54,061 bases of DNA from Prevotella sp. (GTDB taxonomy: Bacteria > Bacteroidota > Bacteroidia > Bacteroidales > Bacteroidaceae): contig JAFVBX010000004.1 of NCBI GenBank assembly GCA_017479675.1, positions 1 through 54,061 on the forward strand, written 5' to 3'. The stretch's first letter is position 1, and each line of letters starts with the position of its first letter. Position numbers and translations under genes: made by a program. The notes below the pieces were generated by a model, which worked only from the letters and a program-made list of their open reading frames with translations, was not told where the DNA came from and did not search any database. Shown here one piece after another: positions 22,889-30,497 of this stretch.

Positions 22889-24088
22889 ATGGAAACCATA
22901 ATAATTGGACAAGGCTATAACATTGAGGAGGATTCCTCTGTAGGAAAGGAATTGGTCAAACAATTCGAGTCGAATATCTACGATAGTTTTACATGTCTCG
23001 TGGCGTTTGCAAGCTATGGAGGAGTCTCTGCTCTCACCGAATACATTGAGGAAGGTAAAGCTAAAGGAATGAAAATCAAGGTTGTTCTTGGTGTTGACCA
23101 AAAGGCAACTTCTAAAGAGGCCTTAGAAGAAGTGCTGACATGGGATATTGACGCACGGATTTATCACACCAGTTCTAACAACATCTTCCACCCAAAGGTG
23201 TATTTATTCGAAAACAGAGATATTTTCACGCTGATTGTTGGCTCGAATAATTTGACAGTCCCTGGACTTGTACAAAATATCGAGTGTTCTTTGCTGATTA
23301 AAGACACTATTGACCCTTCTTCTGTTCATGATGATTTCTACCGTTATTGGAAAGGAATTCTAGAAGGAACAGAGACTCACCTATACCCTCTTACTCAGAA
23401 GCTGATTGAAGATTTATACAATGATAAAATAATCACTTCCGAGGAACAGCGCTCCAAAAGATATGATGATGGTACTGATAAGAAAGAAGATAAGAAGAAA
23501 GAGACCATCACATTCGAGAAAGCTACAATTCAGAAATTTCCAGACGGATTCCGCCCCAAGAGGCTCGTAAAGGTTAAGCAAGTTAAAACCACAAAAAAAG
23601 TTACAAAAGAAGTTGAGAAATCAGTCAAAATTGGTTCTGCAGTCTTGATTGCGGAAATACCCAGGGGTGGAAACCGGTGGAAGCAAGCCAATTTCTCAAA
23701 GGAAGTATTCCACCATTTCTTCGGAGTAGAAGAAGGTCAAAAGAATCATATAAAAATGACTAACATCAAAAAAGATGGGACATTGGGCGAAGTCGCCAAA
23801 CGAGTTTCTGTAAAAGTTAAGAGTCATAACTACAGGTATGAATTACTATGTGAAGAAACGAAACTGCCATATCCTCCAGGTAATGACCGTCCAATAGGAA
23901 TCTTTGTAAAAGTAGATGATAGAAATTTCCTTTATCAACTTCTGATGCCATCAGACGATGCTTATGGTAAAATCAAAGGCTATTTGTATATGGAGACTGA
24001 CGACAAAAAACACAGGGCTGATGGAATGAGACGTCATATAGCTGACGTGGAAGCTATTCATGCATTATATCCAGAACTGATTATCTAA
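22889..24088 (+). CDS. PLD-type restriction endonuclease, NgoFVII-like
   Basis: A 399-residue protein. The N-terminal half has one phospholipase D-type nuclease motif: FHPKVYLF (His and Lys near residues 103-105) followed by LIVGSNNLTVPGL, the HxK...S/N pattern of NgoFVII and BfiI-like enzymes. These dimerise to form one metal-independent active site. A charged Lys/Glu linker (about 195-255) leads to a C-terminal region (about 250-395) where the family carries a B3-like DNA-binding domain. The methylases follow at 1-nt spacing, so it is the nuclease of a restriction-modification unit. The cassette is clearly AT-richer than its neighbours and was probably acquired. The recognition site cannot be predicted. 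Confidence 0.82.
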   Translation: METIIIGQGYNIEEDSSVGKELVKQFESNIYDSFTCLVAFASYGGVSALTEYIEEGKAKGMKIKVVLGVDQKATSKEALEEVLTWDIDARIYHTSSNNIFHPKVYLFENRDIFTLIVGSNNLTVPGLVQNIECSLLIKDTIDPSSVHDDFYRYWKGILEGTETHLYPLTQKLIEDLYNDKIITSEEQRSKRYDDGTDKKEDKKKETITFEKATIQKFPDGFRPKRLVKVKQVKTTKKVTKEVEKSVKIGSAVLIAEIPRGGNRWKQANFSKEVFHHFFGVEEGQKNHIKMTNIKKDGTLGEVAKRVSVKVKSHNYRYELLCEETKLPYPPGNDRPIGIFVKVDDRNFLYQLLMPSDDAYGKIKGYLYMETDDKKHRADGMRRHIADVEAIHALYPELII

Positions 24089-24089
24089 A

Positions 24090-25400
24090 ATGGAATTCAA
24101 TTTCAGGACACTCAACTATCTTGGCAGTAAACTACGGCTTCTCGATTTCATTGAAGAGAACGTTCGCAAAGTAACCCCTGAAAGTTCAGGGGTGTGCGAC
24201 TTATTTGCCGGTTCTGGTTGTGTGTCGTATAAGCTATCTCGCCTGTTTCCCGTTGCAGCATGTGATATTCAGCACTATTCAAGAGTCATTTGCAATGCGC
24301 TACTACAACCCTGTTCGCTTACGAAAGACTCTGTCAAATCATTCTTGGCAGGTATTTCTGATGAAAATTCATTATTGACAGAATCCTTCTCTCCTTTGAT
24401 TGCTATGGAGGAAAAAGCAATAAATGACAAGAATCTTGAATTGCTGACAGACATCGTAGAGCACGGTTCATTGGCAGTCTACAATTTAGAGAATATAGAT
24501 TCGACTATTTCCGTTACACAGAGTCAGGTCAACGATAAGTTAATGTCATTAGGTCTTACAGGCAAGGAGTCGCTTATCACTCGTTATTATGGCGGTGTCT
24601 ATTTTTCCTATCGGCAAGCTGTTCAGATTGATTCCATCATGGATGCAATCAGGAGATATTCTCGTTCTGCTGATAAGAACGTGCTACTGGCTGCGCTCCT
24701 CTCTACCACAAGCGATATTGCCTGCACGGTTGGAAAGCATTTTGCACAACCTATAAAAGCACGTGACTCAAAGGGAAATATAAAATCTCTTGTCTATAAT
24801 AAAGCGATAAAAGATAAGACCATTGATGCTATGGCACTCTTTGCGGAATGGCTTGATAAGTATGTGTCACTCCCCAAGGGAAGTCACGATAACACCACTT
24901 TTCAGGGTAACTATTTGGAGTGTCTGAATACTCTACCAGATAACGTAAGAACCATCTATGCCGACCCTCCATATACACGTGACCACTACAGTCGCTTCTA
25001 CCATGTGCTCGAAACAATGGCTTTGGATGACATTCCAGAAATTTCGACGGTAAAGATTCATGGCAGGACTCATGTCAGCAATGGGATCTATCGCAAAGAC
25101 CGTCATCAGTCGCCCTTCTGTATAAGAAGTAAAGCGCCCGAAGCATTTGAAGATATGTATAGGCTCATTTCTGAATCAAACAGGAACTTGCTACTTTCTT
25201 ACTCCCCATATGATGAGACCAAGGATTCTCATCCAAGAGTGGTTACCATTAGTCAGCTGATAACGTGGGCCAACAAATATTTCAATCATGTGGAGGTGGT
25301 GTCAGCAGGACATTTCACCCATAATAAACTTAACTCGACTAAACATTTCCTAGAATCCTCAAATGAAGCAGAGGTTCTTATAATTTGTACAAACAATTGA
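24090..25400 (+). CDS. D12-class adenine-N6 DNA methyltransferase
   Basis: A 436-residue methylase with SAM motif I VCDLFAGSGCVSYKLS (about 35-50) near the N-terminus and catalytic motif IV ADPPYTRDHYSRFYHV (about 290-305), the alpha-type D12 order. The N-terminal LNYLGSKLRLLDFI is typical of this class. The central domain (about 60-280) should give sequence specificity. It would protect host DNA from the preceding nuclease or provide a second modification. ATG follows the nuclease stop by 1 nt and the next methylase starts 1 nt after its own stop, so the three are co-translated. Confidence 0.9.
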   Translation: MEFNFRTLNYLGSKLRLLDFIEENVRKVTPESSGVCDLFAGSGCVSYKLSRLFPVAACDIQHYSRVICNALLQPCSLTKDSVKSFLAGISDENSLLTESFSPLIAMEEKAINDKNLELLTDIVEHGSLAVYNLENIDSTISVTQSQVNDKLMSLGLTGKESLITRYYGGVYFSYRQAVQIDSIMDAIRRYSRSADKNVLLAALLSTTSDIACTVGKHFAQPIKARDSKGNIKSLVYNKAIKDKTIDAMALFAEWLDKYVSLPKGSHDNTTFQGNYLECLNTLPDNVRTIYADPPYTRDHYSRFYHVLETMALDDIPEISTVKIHGRTHVSNGIYRKDRHQSPFCIRSKAPEAFEDMYRLISESNRNLLLSYSPYDETKDSHPRVVTISQLITWANKYFNHVEVVSAGHFTHNKLNSTKHFLESSNEAEVLIICTNN

Positions 25401-25401
25401 T

Positions 25402-27108
25402 ATGCAGATAAGAGATAACATAAAATTCACGTTCAACACCTCATATTCAACAGTCAATGAGGATTGCCAGAATATCCTGATACATGGTGACAACAAGGAT
25501 GTTTTGCGAGAATTATACCCCGAATATGCTAACAAAATAAGATGTATATACATCGACCCACCCTATAACAACGGAGAGACTTATCATTATTATGACGATA
25601 ACAACACTCAGGGAGATTGGCTGAGAGACATGCGACGTGTGTTGAATCTCCTAAAGCCTCTCATGTCGAAAGATGGCAGCATCTGGATTTCTATTGACGA
25701 CAGCGAAATGGCCTATTTGCGAGTAGAGTCAGATAGAATCTTTGGCAGAGAGAACTTTGCGGGCACAATCATCTGGCAGCAGCGTAAGTCTCGTGAAAAT
25801 AGGGCTGTGTTCTCATGCAATCATGAGTATATACTGGTATATGCCAAAGACCTCAAGGAGTTTAAGAAAAAGAGAAACCTGCTTCCTGTCGGAGCAGACT
25901 TTATTGACGGTAAATATAAAAATCCTGACAACGACCCACGAGGTCCTTGGCAATCGGTAACGGCAAATGTACAGGCTGGACATGCCGTTCCCAGTCAGTT
26001 CTATACGATAGTTTCTCCCACAGGAGTCCACCACGACCCACCCAAAGGTCGCTGTTGGATTTACAATGAAGAACGCATGAAACGCGAGATTGCCCAAGGA
26101 AACATTTGGTTTGGGAAGAACGGAAGCAACACCCCGCGTGTAAAGAAGTTTTTGCGTGACGCTAAGATAGGGCTTACGCCTGAAACCATATGGCTGGCAG
26201 ATGAAGTGGGAACCTCTGATAGTGCAAAAAAACAGCTGATGACACTTTTTCCTGATAAAGAGAACATTTTTGAAACGCCCAAGCCAGAAGAATTATTGAA
26301 GCGTATCATCGAGATTGCAAGTAATGAGGGTGATTTCGTACTCGACTGTTTTATTGGCTCTGGCACCACGATAGCGACGGCTCACAAACTGAATCGCCAT
26401 TATATAGGTATTGAGATAGGTAACCAAATGTCTGAGTTGGTGGTTAAACGCATGAACAAGGTGGTCGACGGTGAAACGACAGGCATATCTGAACTTGTCG
26501 GATGGCACGGAGGAGGCAGTTTTATCTTCTACAATTTTGACAAGAAAGCTACACCGTTAAAGGGTGAACATTTCATTCAGCCTGAGGCACGCATAGAGGA
26601 ACTTTCAAAACACAAGAAAACCACTGTACATTACCAACAGTTAGATTTCTTCGACGTTTTGCAGCGTTATCCTGAATACATCGTTGAAAATGATATTGTT
26701 CGCGAAGACTTTGCAGAGTATAATACCAACGACGACTTTAATGACGATATTATCCGAGCCTCTAAGAAAGTGCTAGTTTGTAATGTCAAACCAGATAACG
26801 AAAAGTGCTTTATTGAACAATCTGCAGTCAAATATTACACAGGTAAACGATTCCCGTCAACAGTAGAACTTGGAAAACTTTATTATTTCATGCCTTATAT
26901 CAAGCGAAAAGGCATACGTGATTTGTACCTAATAAAAAAAGCCCGCGTAGGCACACGTAAAGAAGGTATGCCTGACAATGACCCTACAGATTTCCGCTTG
27001 GTGTTTGAAATTGTCTTTATAAAAGAACTTTTTGATGACTATCAACCTATTGACCTAAAAATTTGGCGGACATTTACAGATACAACAATATATAATCTGT
27101 TAAAGTAA
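25402..27108 (+). CDS. Type III Mod-like DNA methyltransferase (beta class)
   Basis: A 568-residue methylase in which the catalytic motif IV YIDPPYNNG (about 50-58) precedes SAM motif I LDCFIGSGTTIATAHKLNR (about 312-330), the beta-class order of Mod and related N6-A/N4-C enzymes. The central region (about 130-290) is the likely target-recognition part, and GLTPETIWLADEVGTSDSA is a Mod-like segment. The C-terminal 190 residues are unassigned. No res-type helicase accompanies it. It may therefore be the second methylase of an asymmetric-site system in which each strand needs its own enzyme, or an independent modification gene. Confidence 0.87.
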   Translation: MQIRDNIKFTFNTSYSTVNEDCQNILIHGDNKDVLRELYPEYANKIRCIYIDPPYNNGETYHYYDDNNTQGDWLRDMRRVLNLLKPLMSKDGSIWISIDDSEMAYLRVESDRIFGRENFAGTIIWQQRKSRENRAVFSCNHEYILVYAKDLKEFKKKRNLLPVGADFIDGKYKNPDNDPRGPWQSVTANVQAGHAVPSQFYTIVSPTGVHHDPPKGRCWIYNEERMKREIAQGNIWFGKNGSNTPRVKKFLRDAKIGLTPETIWLADEVGTSDSAKKQLMTLFPDKENIFETPKPEELLKRIIEIASNEGDFVLDCFIGSGTTIATAHKLNRHYIGIEIGNQMSELVVKRMNKVVDGETTGISELVGWHGGGSFIFYNFDKKATPLKGEHFIQPEARIEELSKHKKTTVHYQQLDFFDVLQRYPEYIVENDIVREDFAEYNTNDDFNDDIIRASKKVLVCNVKPDNEKCFIEQSAVKYYTGKRFPSTVELGKLYYFMPYIKRKGIRDLYLIKKARVGTRKEGMPDNDPTDFRLVFEIVFIKELFDDYQPIDLKIWRTFTDTTIYNLLK

Positions 27109-27133
27109 TATTTTAAGCGATACCCAAGAGAAG

Positions 27134-27370
27134 ATGAGGGGTACGAGTGGCAGCGATTTCTCTGTAAGACAACTTGAACAAAGTAGGCAGTTCTATATGA
27201 CATATCCAATTGCGAACACGGTGCGGGCGCAATTTAATTGGTCGCTATCTAGGCGGCTTATTCAAATAGAATATCACCATAAACGTGAATACTACGAACT
27301 TGAATCTGTGAACAACGCTTGGACGTCAAGGGAGGCAGAGCGGCAGATAAATATTCCATTCTGGGCATAG
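27134..27370 (+). pseudogene. Remnant of a YhcG-type (DUF1016) nuclease gene
   Basis: A 78-codon frame whose product matches only the end of the DUF1016 N-terminal domain: DFSVRQLEQSRQFYMTYPIA, then FNWSLSRRLIQIE and KREYYELESVNNAW...REAERQIN. The C-terminal PD-(D/E)xK nuclease domain is gone, the frame ends a few codons after the match, and some positions differ from the usual conserved pattern (FNWS, RxLERQIN). It lies 25 nt after the Mod-like gene and is probably debris of another defence gene. ATG-like starts have no evident ribosome site. Confidence 0.65.
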
Positions 27371-27371
27371 T

Positions 27372-27503
27372 GTATGTAACTCGTATGTAACTGGAGGCAT
27401 GTTTTATAGAAGAATGGCTTTTGAAAGTGCCGATAAATAAAGGGATTATTAGCTGTGAATAGTATGTAACTGATATGTAACCCGCATGTAACTGATATGT
27501 ATT
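27372..27503. repeat. 11-nt ATGTAAC repeats
   Basis: ATGTAAC recurs with an exact 11-nt period in two groups, at 27374 and 27385, then at 27464, 27475, 27486 and (as ATGTATT) 27497. Unique sequence lies between. Their function is unknown; the phasing is that of one helical turn. Confidence 0.6.
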
Positions 27504-27550
27504 TTTCATCTATTCATTTTTCTCGAAAAAGATATTCAAGAAACTGAAAG

Positions 27551-27645
27551 GGATGCTTTTAGGAGGCAAAAGGATAGCTTTTAGGGGGCAAAAGGATAAC
27601 TTTTAGAGGCTAAAAGGATATGTTTTACAAGGCTAAAGCATAGGT
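27551..27645. repeat. 22-bp tandem repeat, four units
   Basis: Units of the form GGATAGCTTTTAGGGGGCAA follow one another at 27551, 27572, 27594 and 27616. A relative at 44538-44620 shares GCTTTTAGGAGGC exactly. A third, different repeat follows at about 27688-27745 (TTTATGCAGTTTTC, about 25-nt period). Together these fill most of the gap 27371-27758 between convergent genes. Confidence 0.75.
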
Positions 27646-27758
27646 GCTTGCATCGGCTTGACTATCAGTGCGTTGCAAGACAGGGTACTTTATGCAGTTT
27701 TCTGTGGTTTTTTATGCAGTTTTCCGCTGTTTTTATGCAATGTTCAAAAATCACGTCA

Positions 27759-29759
27759 TCATAGACGGAGCAGCAGCTGGAGGTCGAGGTCTATGCAGTG
27801 GGAGGAGAATATCATGCGCTCGGCGGTGCCTATGGTGTTGCGGTCGAAATAGTCGGTGTAGCCTATCTTGCCCTGTGCCGTGAGCCACCGCGTGACGTCT
27901 GCCTTTGCCAGAAGCGCCATGCGTATGCCCTTGCCATAGTATGACGTGGAGCCGAAGGTGTAGTTCATGCCGCGCTCGTAGGTGTAGAGGCGCGAGTCGT
28001 AGTCGTCGGTGTTGAACCATGCGGCGAGGGCGTAGATCTGCATTTTTCTCGATGAAATGGGCGAAAACTGATAGCCGACGGACTGCGAAAGGATGAATCC
28101 GCGGCTTCGCTCGTCGGACGACAGGGCGCATGCCTCTGCGTGGGTGCGTGCGTTCCATTTCTTACCTGTGAGCACGGCGAGGAAGCGCAGGCTATGTTTC
28201 GTCTTGATGCGATAGCGCAGGGAGAACGTCCAGCAGTCTTTCTGGAGTGTCGCCATGAGGCTGTTGTCCCATGAGTGTGACGATGCCGCCGCGCGGTACT
28301 TGTACCAAGGGAAGTAGGCTATGTCGGTATAGCCTTCGATGGTCAGGCTACGGCTGGCAGCCCACTGTGCTCCGAGGTAGAGCCCGCTCTCGTTCTTGAC
28401 CATGCTGCCATCGCTGAAGCTGCTCCCATACAAGGCGTTGTACTGATAGGTGTAGTAGCGTTGCACCGCCATGAGGGTGACGTCCCAGGGCGAGCGCCAC
28501 GAGAGGTTGTTGACGGTGGCGAGGTGAAGGTCGCCGTCTGCTGCCACCTCACCGCTGAAAGCCAGCTCGCGCCAGCGATAGCGGTAGTCGAGGCTGATGT
28601 TGCGGAAGCTGTTGCCGCGAGGGTAGTACAGACGGTACATCTTGCCTTGTGTCACCGTGCCCGACTTGGAGTAGGTGGGGTTTAGCGGACGGTTGAGCCA
28701 TGAATAGAGGGCACTGACACCCACTCCCCATCGCTGCCCTTCGCATGAGAGGTGCACGGCGGTGGTCATCTGGCGGGTGTTGTGCTTCTTCTCCATGTCT
28801 TTCTCCGTGCGGTGGTAGGCGGAGGTGAGGACTGACGACACGGAGCCGTCGGCATTGAGCGTGGCATCAACGTCGCGGTATGACCAAAGGGCGGAGAGCG
28901 ACAGCCGGCGTGACAGCGTCGCTGTGGCTGCAACACCTTGAAAATGGCGGTTGTCGCTCGTGCTGTTGTGGGGCGAGAAGGTGGTGATGCGTCTGCCAAG
29001 GGCGGAGAGCATGCCCTGCTTACCGACGGAGAAGTTATTGTTGAGGATTAGCCCCATGCCAAACTGCGCACGGAAATTGCCGAGGAGTATCTGGCGGAAG
29101 ATGCCCTGGTTCTTGATGCTTAGGCTGAAGGTATAGCGGTCGTAGCCCCAACGGTTGTATGCGCCGCCGAAGGGTTCGGCTGCCGACTTCGCCCCCGTGA
29201 GGCTAAAGACAATGTTGCTGCCGGCGTGCAGGGTGTATCGTAGGGAGTGCTTCACGGGGTCGCCGAGGTATTTGCCTGCATACTTGTTGGCTCCGAGCCA
29301 GGTGCGTGGCGGTGCCTCGATGTCGCCTGCACGGTAGTAGGTGGGTATCTGCGCCGTGAGGGTTATGTCGTGGCGCAGGCTGCTGAGCGGCGGGGCTGCC
29401 TGCGGTTTGACGGTGAGGAAGTTTATCAGGTAGAGGCGCAGACGGCGGTCAATGCTCTCCACCATAGCAAGCTCCTCAATGCTCCTAAGACTGCCGTAGC
29501 GGTAGCGGTATTCAAGGATGTCGTTGACCTGGTTGAGGTCGAGTCCCGGTATCTGCATGAGGTCGTCCACCTCTACGGCATTGACGTCAAGAGGCTGTAG
29601 TGCCAACTGGGTAAGGTGCTCGTAAGCCTCTTCCATTGATACTACAGCCTCTTCGTCGTTTTCGTATAGCTCGGTGAGATATTGTTGCCAGTCGCCTGTC
29701 TGCCCTTTTGCCCCCATGCCGACGGTAAGTAACAGGAGCAGGAGGGTGAGTGTTTTCAC
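27759..29759 (-). CDS. Helix-hairpin-helix outer-membrane protein of unknown function
   Basis: A 666-residue exported protein: signal peptide (MKTLTLLLLLLTVGMGAKGQ), a ComEA-like helix-hairpin-helix segment (about 52-100: PLDVNAVEVDDLMQIPGLDL, YRYGSLRSIEELAMV), then about 550 residues of alternating aromatic/polar beta strands. These have many Tyr-Arg-Tyr patterns typical of an outer-membrane barrel, ending in a hydrophobic strand (IDLDLQLLLRL). The architecture recurs in Bacteroidales; whether the HhH binds DNA or protein is not known. The upstream nrdJ-like fragment is 32 nt away and probably shares its transcript. Confidence 0.78.
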   Translation of the reverse strand: MKTLTLLLLLLTVGMGAKGQTGDWQQYLTELYENDEEAVVSMEEAYEHLTQLALQPLDVNAVEVDDLMQIPGLDLNQVNDILEYRYRYGSLRSIEELAMVESIDRRLRLYLINFLTVKPQAAPPLSSLRHDITLTAQIPTYYRAGDIEAPPRTWLGANKYAGKYLGDPVKHSLRYTLHAGSNIVFSLTGAKSAAEPFGGAYNRWGYDRYTFSLSIKNQGIFRQILLGNFRAQFGMGLILNNNFSVGKQGMLSALGRRITTFSPHNSTSDNRHFQGVAATATLSRRLSLSALWSYRDVDATLNADGSVSSVLTSAYHRTEKDMEKKHNTRQMTTAVHLSCEGQRWGVGVSALYSWLNRPLNPTYSKSGTVTQGKMYRLYYPRGNSFRNISLDYRYRWRELAFSGEVAADGDLHLATVNNLSWRSPWDVTLMAVQRYYTYQYNALYGSSFSDGSMVKNESGLYLGAQWAASRSLTIEGYTDIAYFPWYKYRAAASSHSWDNSLMATLQKDCWTFSLRYRIKTKHSLRFLAVLTGKKWNARTHAEACALSSDERSRGFILSQSVGYQFSPISSRKMQIYALAAWFNTDDYDSRLYTYERGMNYTFGSTSYYGKGIRMALLAKADVTRWLTAQGKIGYTDYFDRNTIGTAERMIFSSHCIDLDLQLLLRL

Positions 29760-29767
29760 GGTTTCTT

Positions 29768-29791
29768 GGTTTACAGTTTACGGTTTACTGT
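29768..29791. repeat. GTTTACN heptamer repeat between the nrdJ-like fragment and the HhH gene
   Basis: Three to four units (GTTTACA, GTTTACG, GTTTACT) fill the spacer. The last codons of the nrdJ-like fragment run into it. Confidence 0.7.
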
Positions 29792-30247
29792 TTACTGTTT
29801 GCTATTTTGGTCATCAGTATATTTCTTGAGGGCGCGGACCACGCCGTTAGCCCATGTGTCGATGCCGCCGTCCATCTCAAGGGAGGAGACGAGCTTGATG
29901 ACGTTCTCTATGGGCATGCCGTAGCGCAGCACGCCGGAGATGAGCTTGGCATAGTTCCAGTAGATGGGGTTGAACTTCTCCGAGAGCCCCTCGACGGTGG
30001 TCTTGTAGCCGCGACGGTTCTCGAACTGGAAGTCGTAGCGCTTGGTGCCGTCGCTGTTTACGTGCTTGATGATCTTGCCGCTGTTGACGCTCTTGGGCAG
30101 TATGATGCCTTCTTCGTCGTCCTGCAAGCCGGTGAAGATTTCGTAGGGCTTGCCGTCGAGCAGTCCTACGAATGCCATCCATTTTTCTTTCTCGTTCTGG
30201 AAGCGCACGACATCGCAGTCGAGCACCTCGGGGCGCTTTATATTCAT
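29792..30247 (-). CDS. Orphan fragment resembling the C-terminal region of B12-dependent ribonucleotide reductase
   Basis: A 151-residue frame. RPEVLDCDVVRFQNEKEKWM, AFVGLLDGKPYEIFTGL, FNPIYWNYAKLISGVLRYGM and IDTWANGVVRALKKY resemble, from memory of the family, the segment that follows the catalytic barrel of adenosylcobalamin-dependent ribonucleotide reductase (NrdJ). The catalytic cysteines and radical-site barrel are absent, as is the terminal Cys-rich tail. It has its own promoter and start codon and no internal defect, which argues for a maintained small protein, perhaps a split subunit or regulator, rather than decay. A search against NrdJ would settle the assignment. Confidence 0.6.
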   Translation of the reverse strand: MNIKRPEVLDCDVVRFQNEKEKWMAFVGLLDGKPYEIFTGLQDDEEGIILPKSVNSGKIIKHVNSDGTKRYDFQFENRRGYKTTVEGLSEKFNPIYWNYAKLISGVLRYGMPIENVIKLVSSLEMDGGIDTWANGVVRALKKYTDDQNSKQ

Positions 30248-30251
30248 GTTA

Positions 30252-30335
30252 GTTTACGGTTTACGGTTTACGGTTTACGGTTTAGGGTTTACGGTTTCTT
30301 GCGCTCCGTTGGTGCTCAGTCGAGCAAGCTCGGAG
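30252..30335. repeat. GTTTACG heptamers joined to composite core, copy D, in a 5' leader
   Basis: Seven GTTTACG-type units (30252-30300) run into TTCTTGCGCTCC-GTT-GGTGCTCAG and then a CGAGC/GCTCG hairpin (30320-30331). The order, short tandem units then core, matches copy A in the ATPase gene. Confidence 0.75.
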
Positions 30336-30355
30336 TCCTGTTTGATAATTTGGTA

Positions 30356-30386
30356 CAAAATTAAGTATTTTCCTCGACATGACAAA
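30356..30386 (-). promoter_or_regulatory. Promoter of the nrdJ-like fragment and HhH gene
   Basis: Minus-strand TTTG (30386-30383), 19 nt, TAATTTTG (30363-30356). The transcript would begin near 30350 with a leader of about 100 nt containing the repeat at 30252-30335. Confidence 0.65.
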
Positions 30387-30426
30387 ATTTTTATGGCGTT
30401 TTGCTTTCAGAATGAAAGTTTTTTTG

Positions 30427-30434
30427 TAATTTTG
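30427..30434 (+). promoter_or_regulatory. hppA promoter, -7 box
   Basis: TAATTTTG, with TTTG at 30400-30403 as a possible -33 element (23-nt spacing). Expected leader about 58 nt. Confidence 0.55.
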
Positions 30435-30497
30435 CAGAAATGTTGTTTCAGGATTATCCATTTACTAACTAACAAATAAACAAAAAAACAGACGACA

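Noticed and set aside
22889..27108. Phage-exclusion (BREX or DISARM-like) island
   Set aside because: No PglZ, BrxC/L, helicase-DUF1998 or similar partner genes; the three genes are adequately described as a restriction-modification cassette.
27551..27645. CRISPR-like tandem repeats
   Set aside because: Units are directly adjacent with no spacers between them and are too short.
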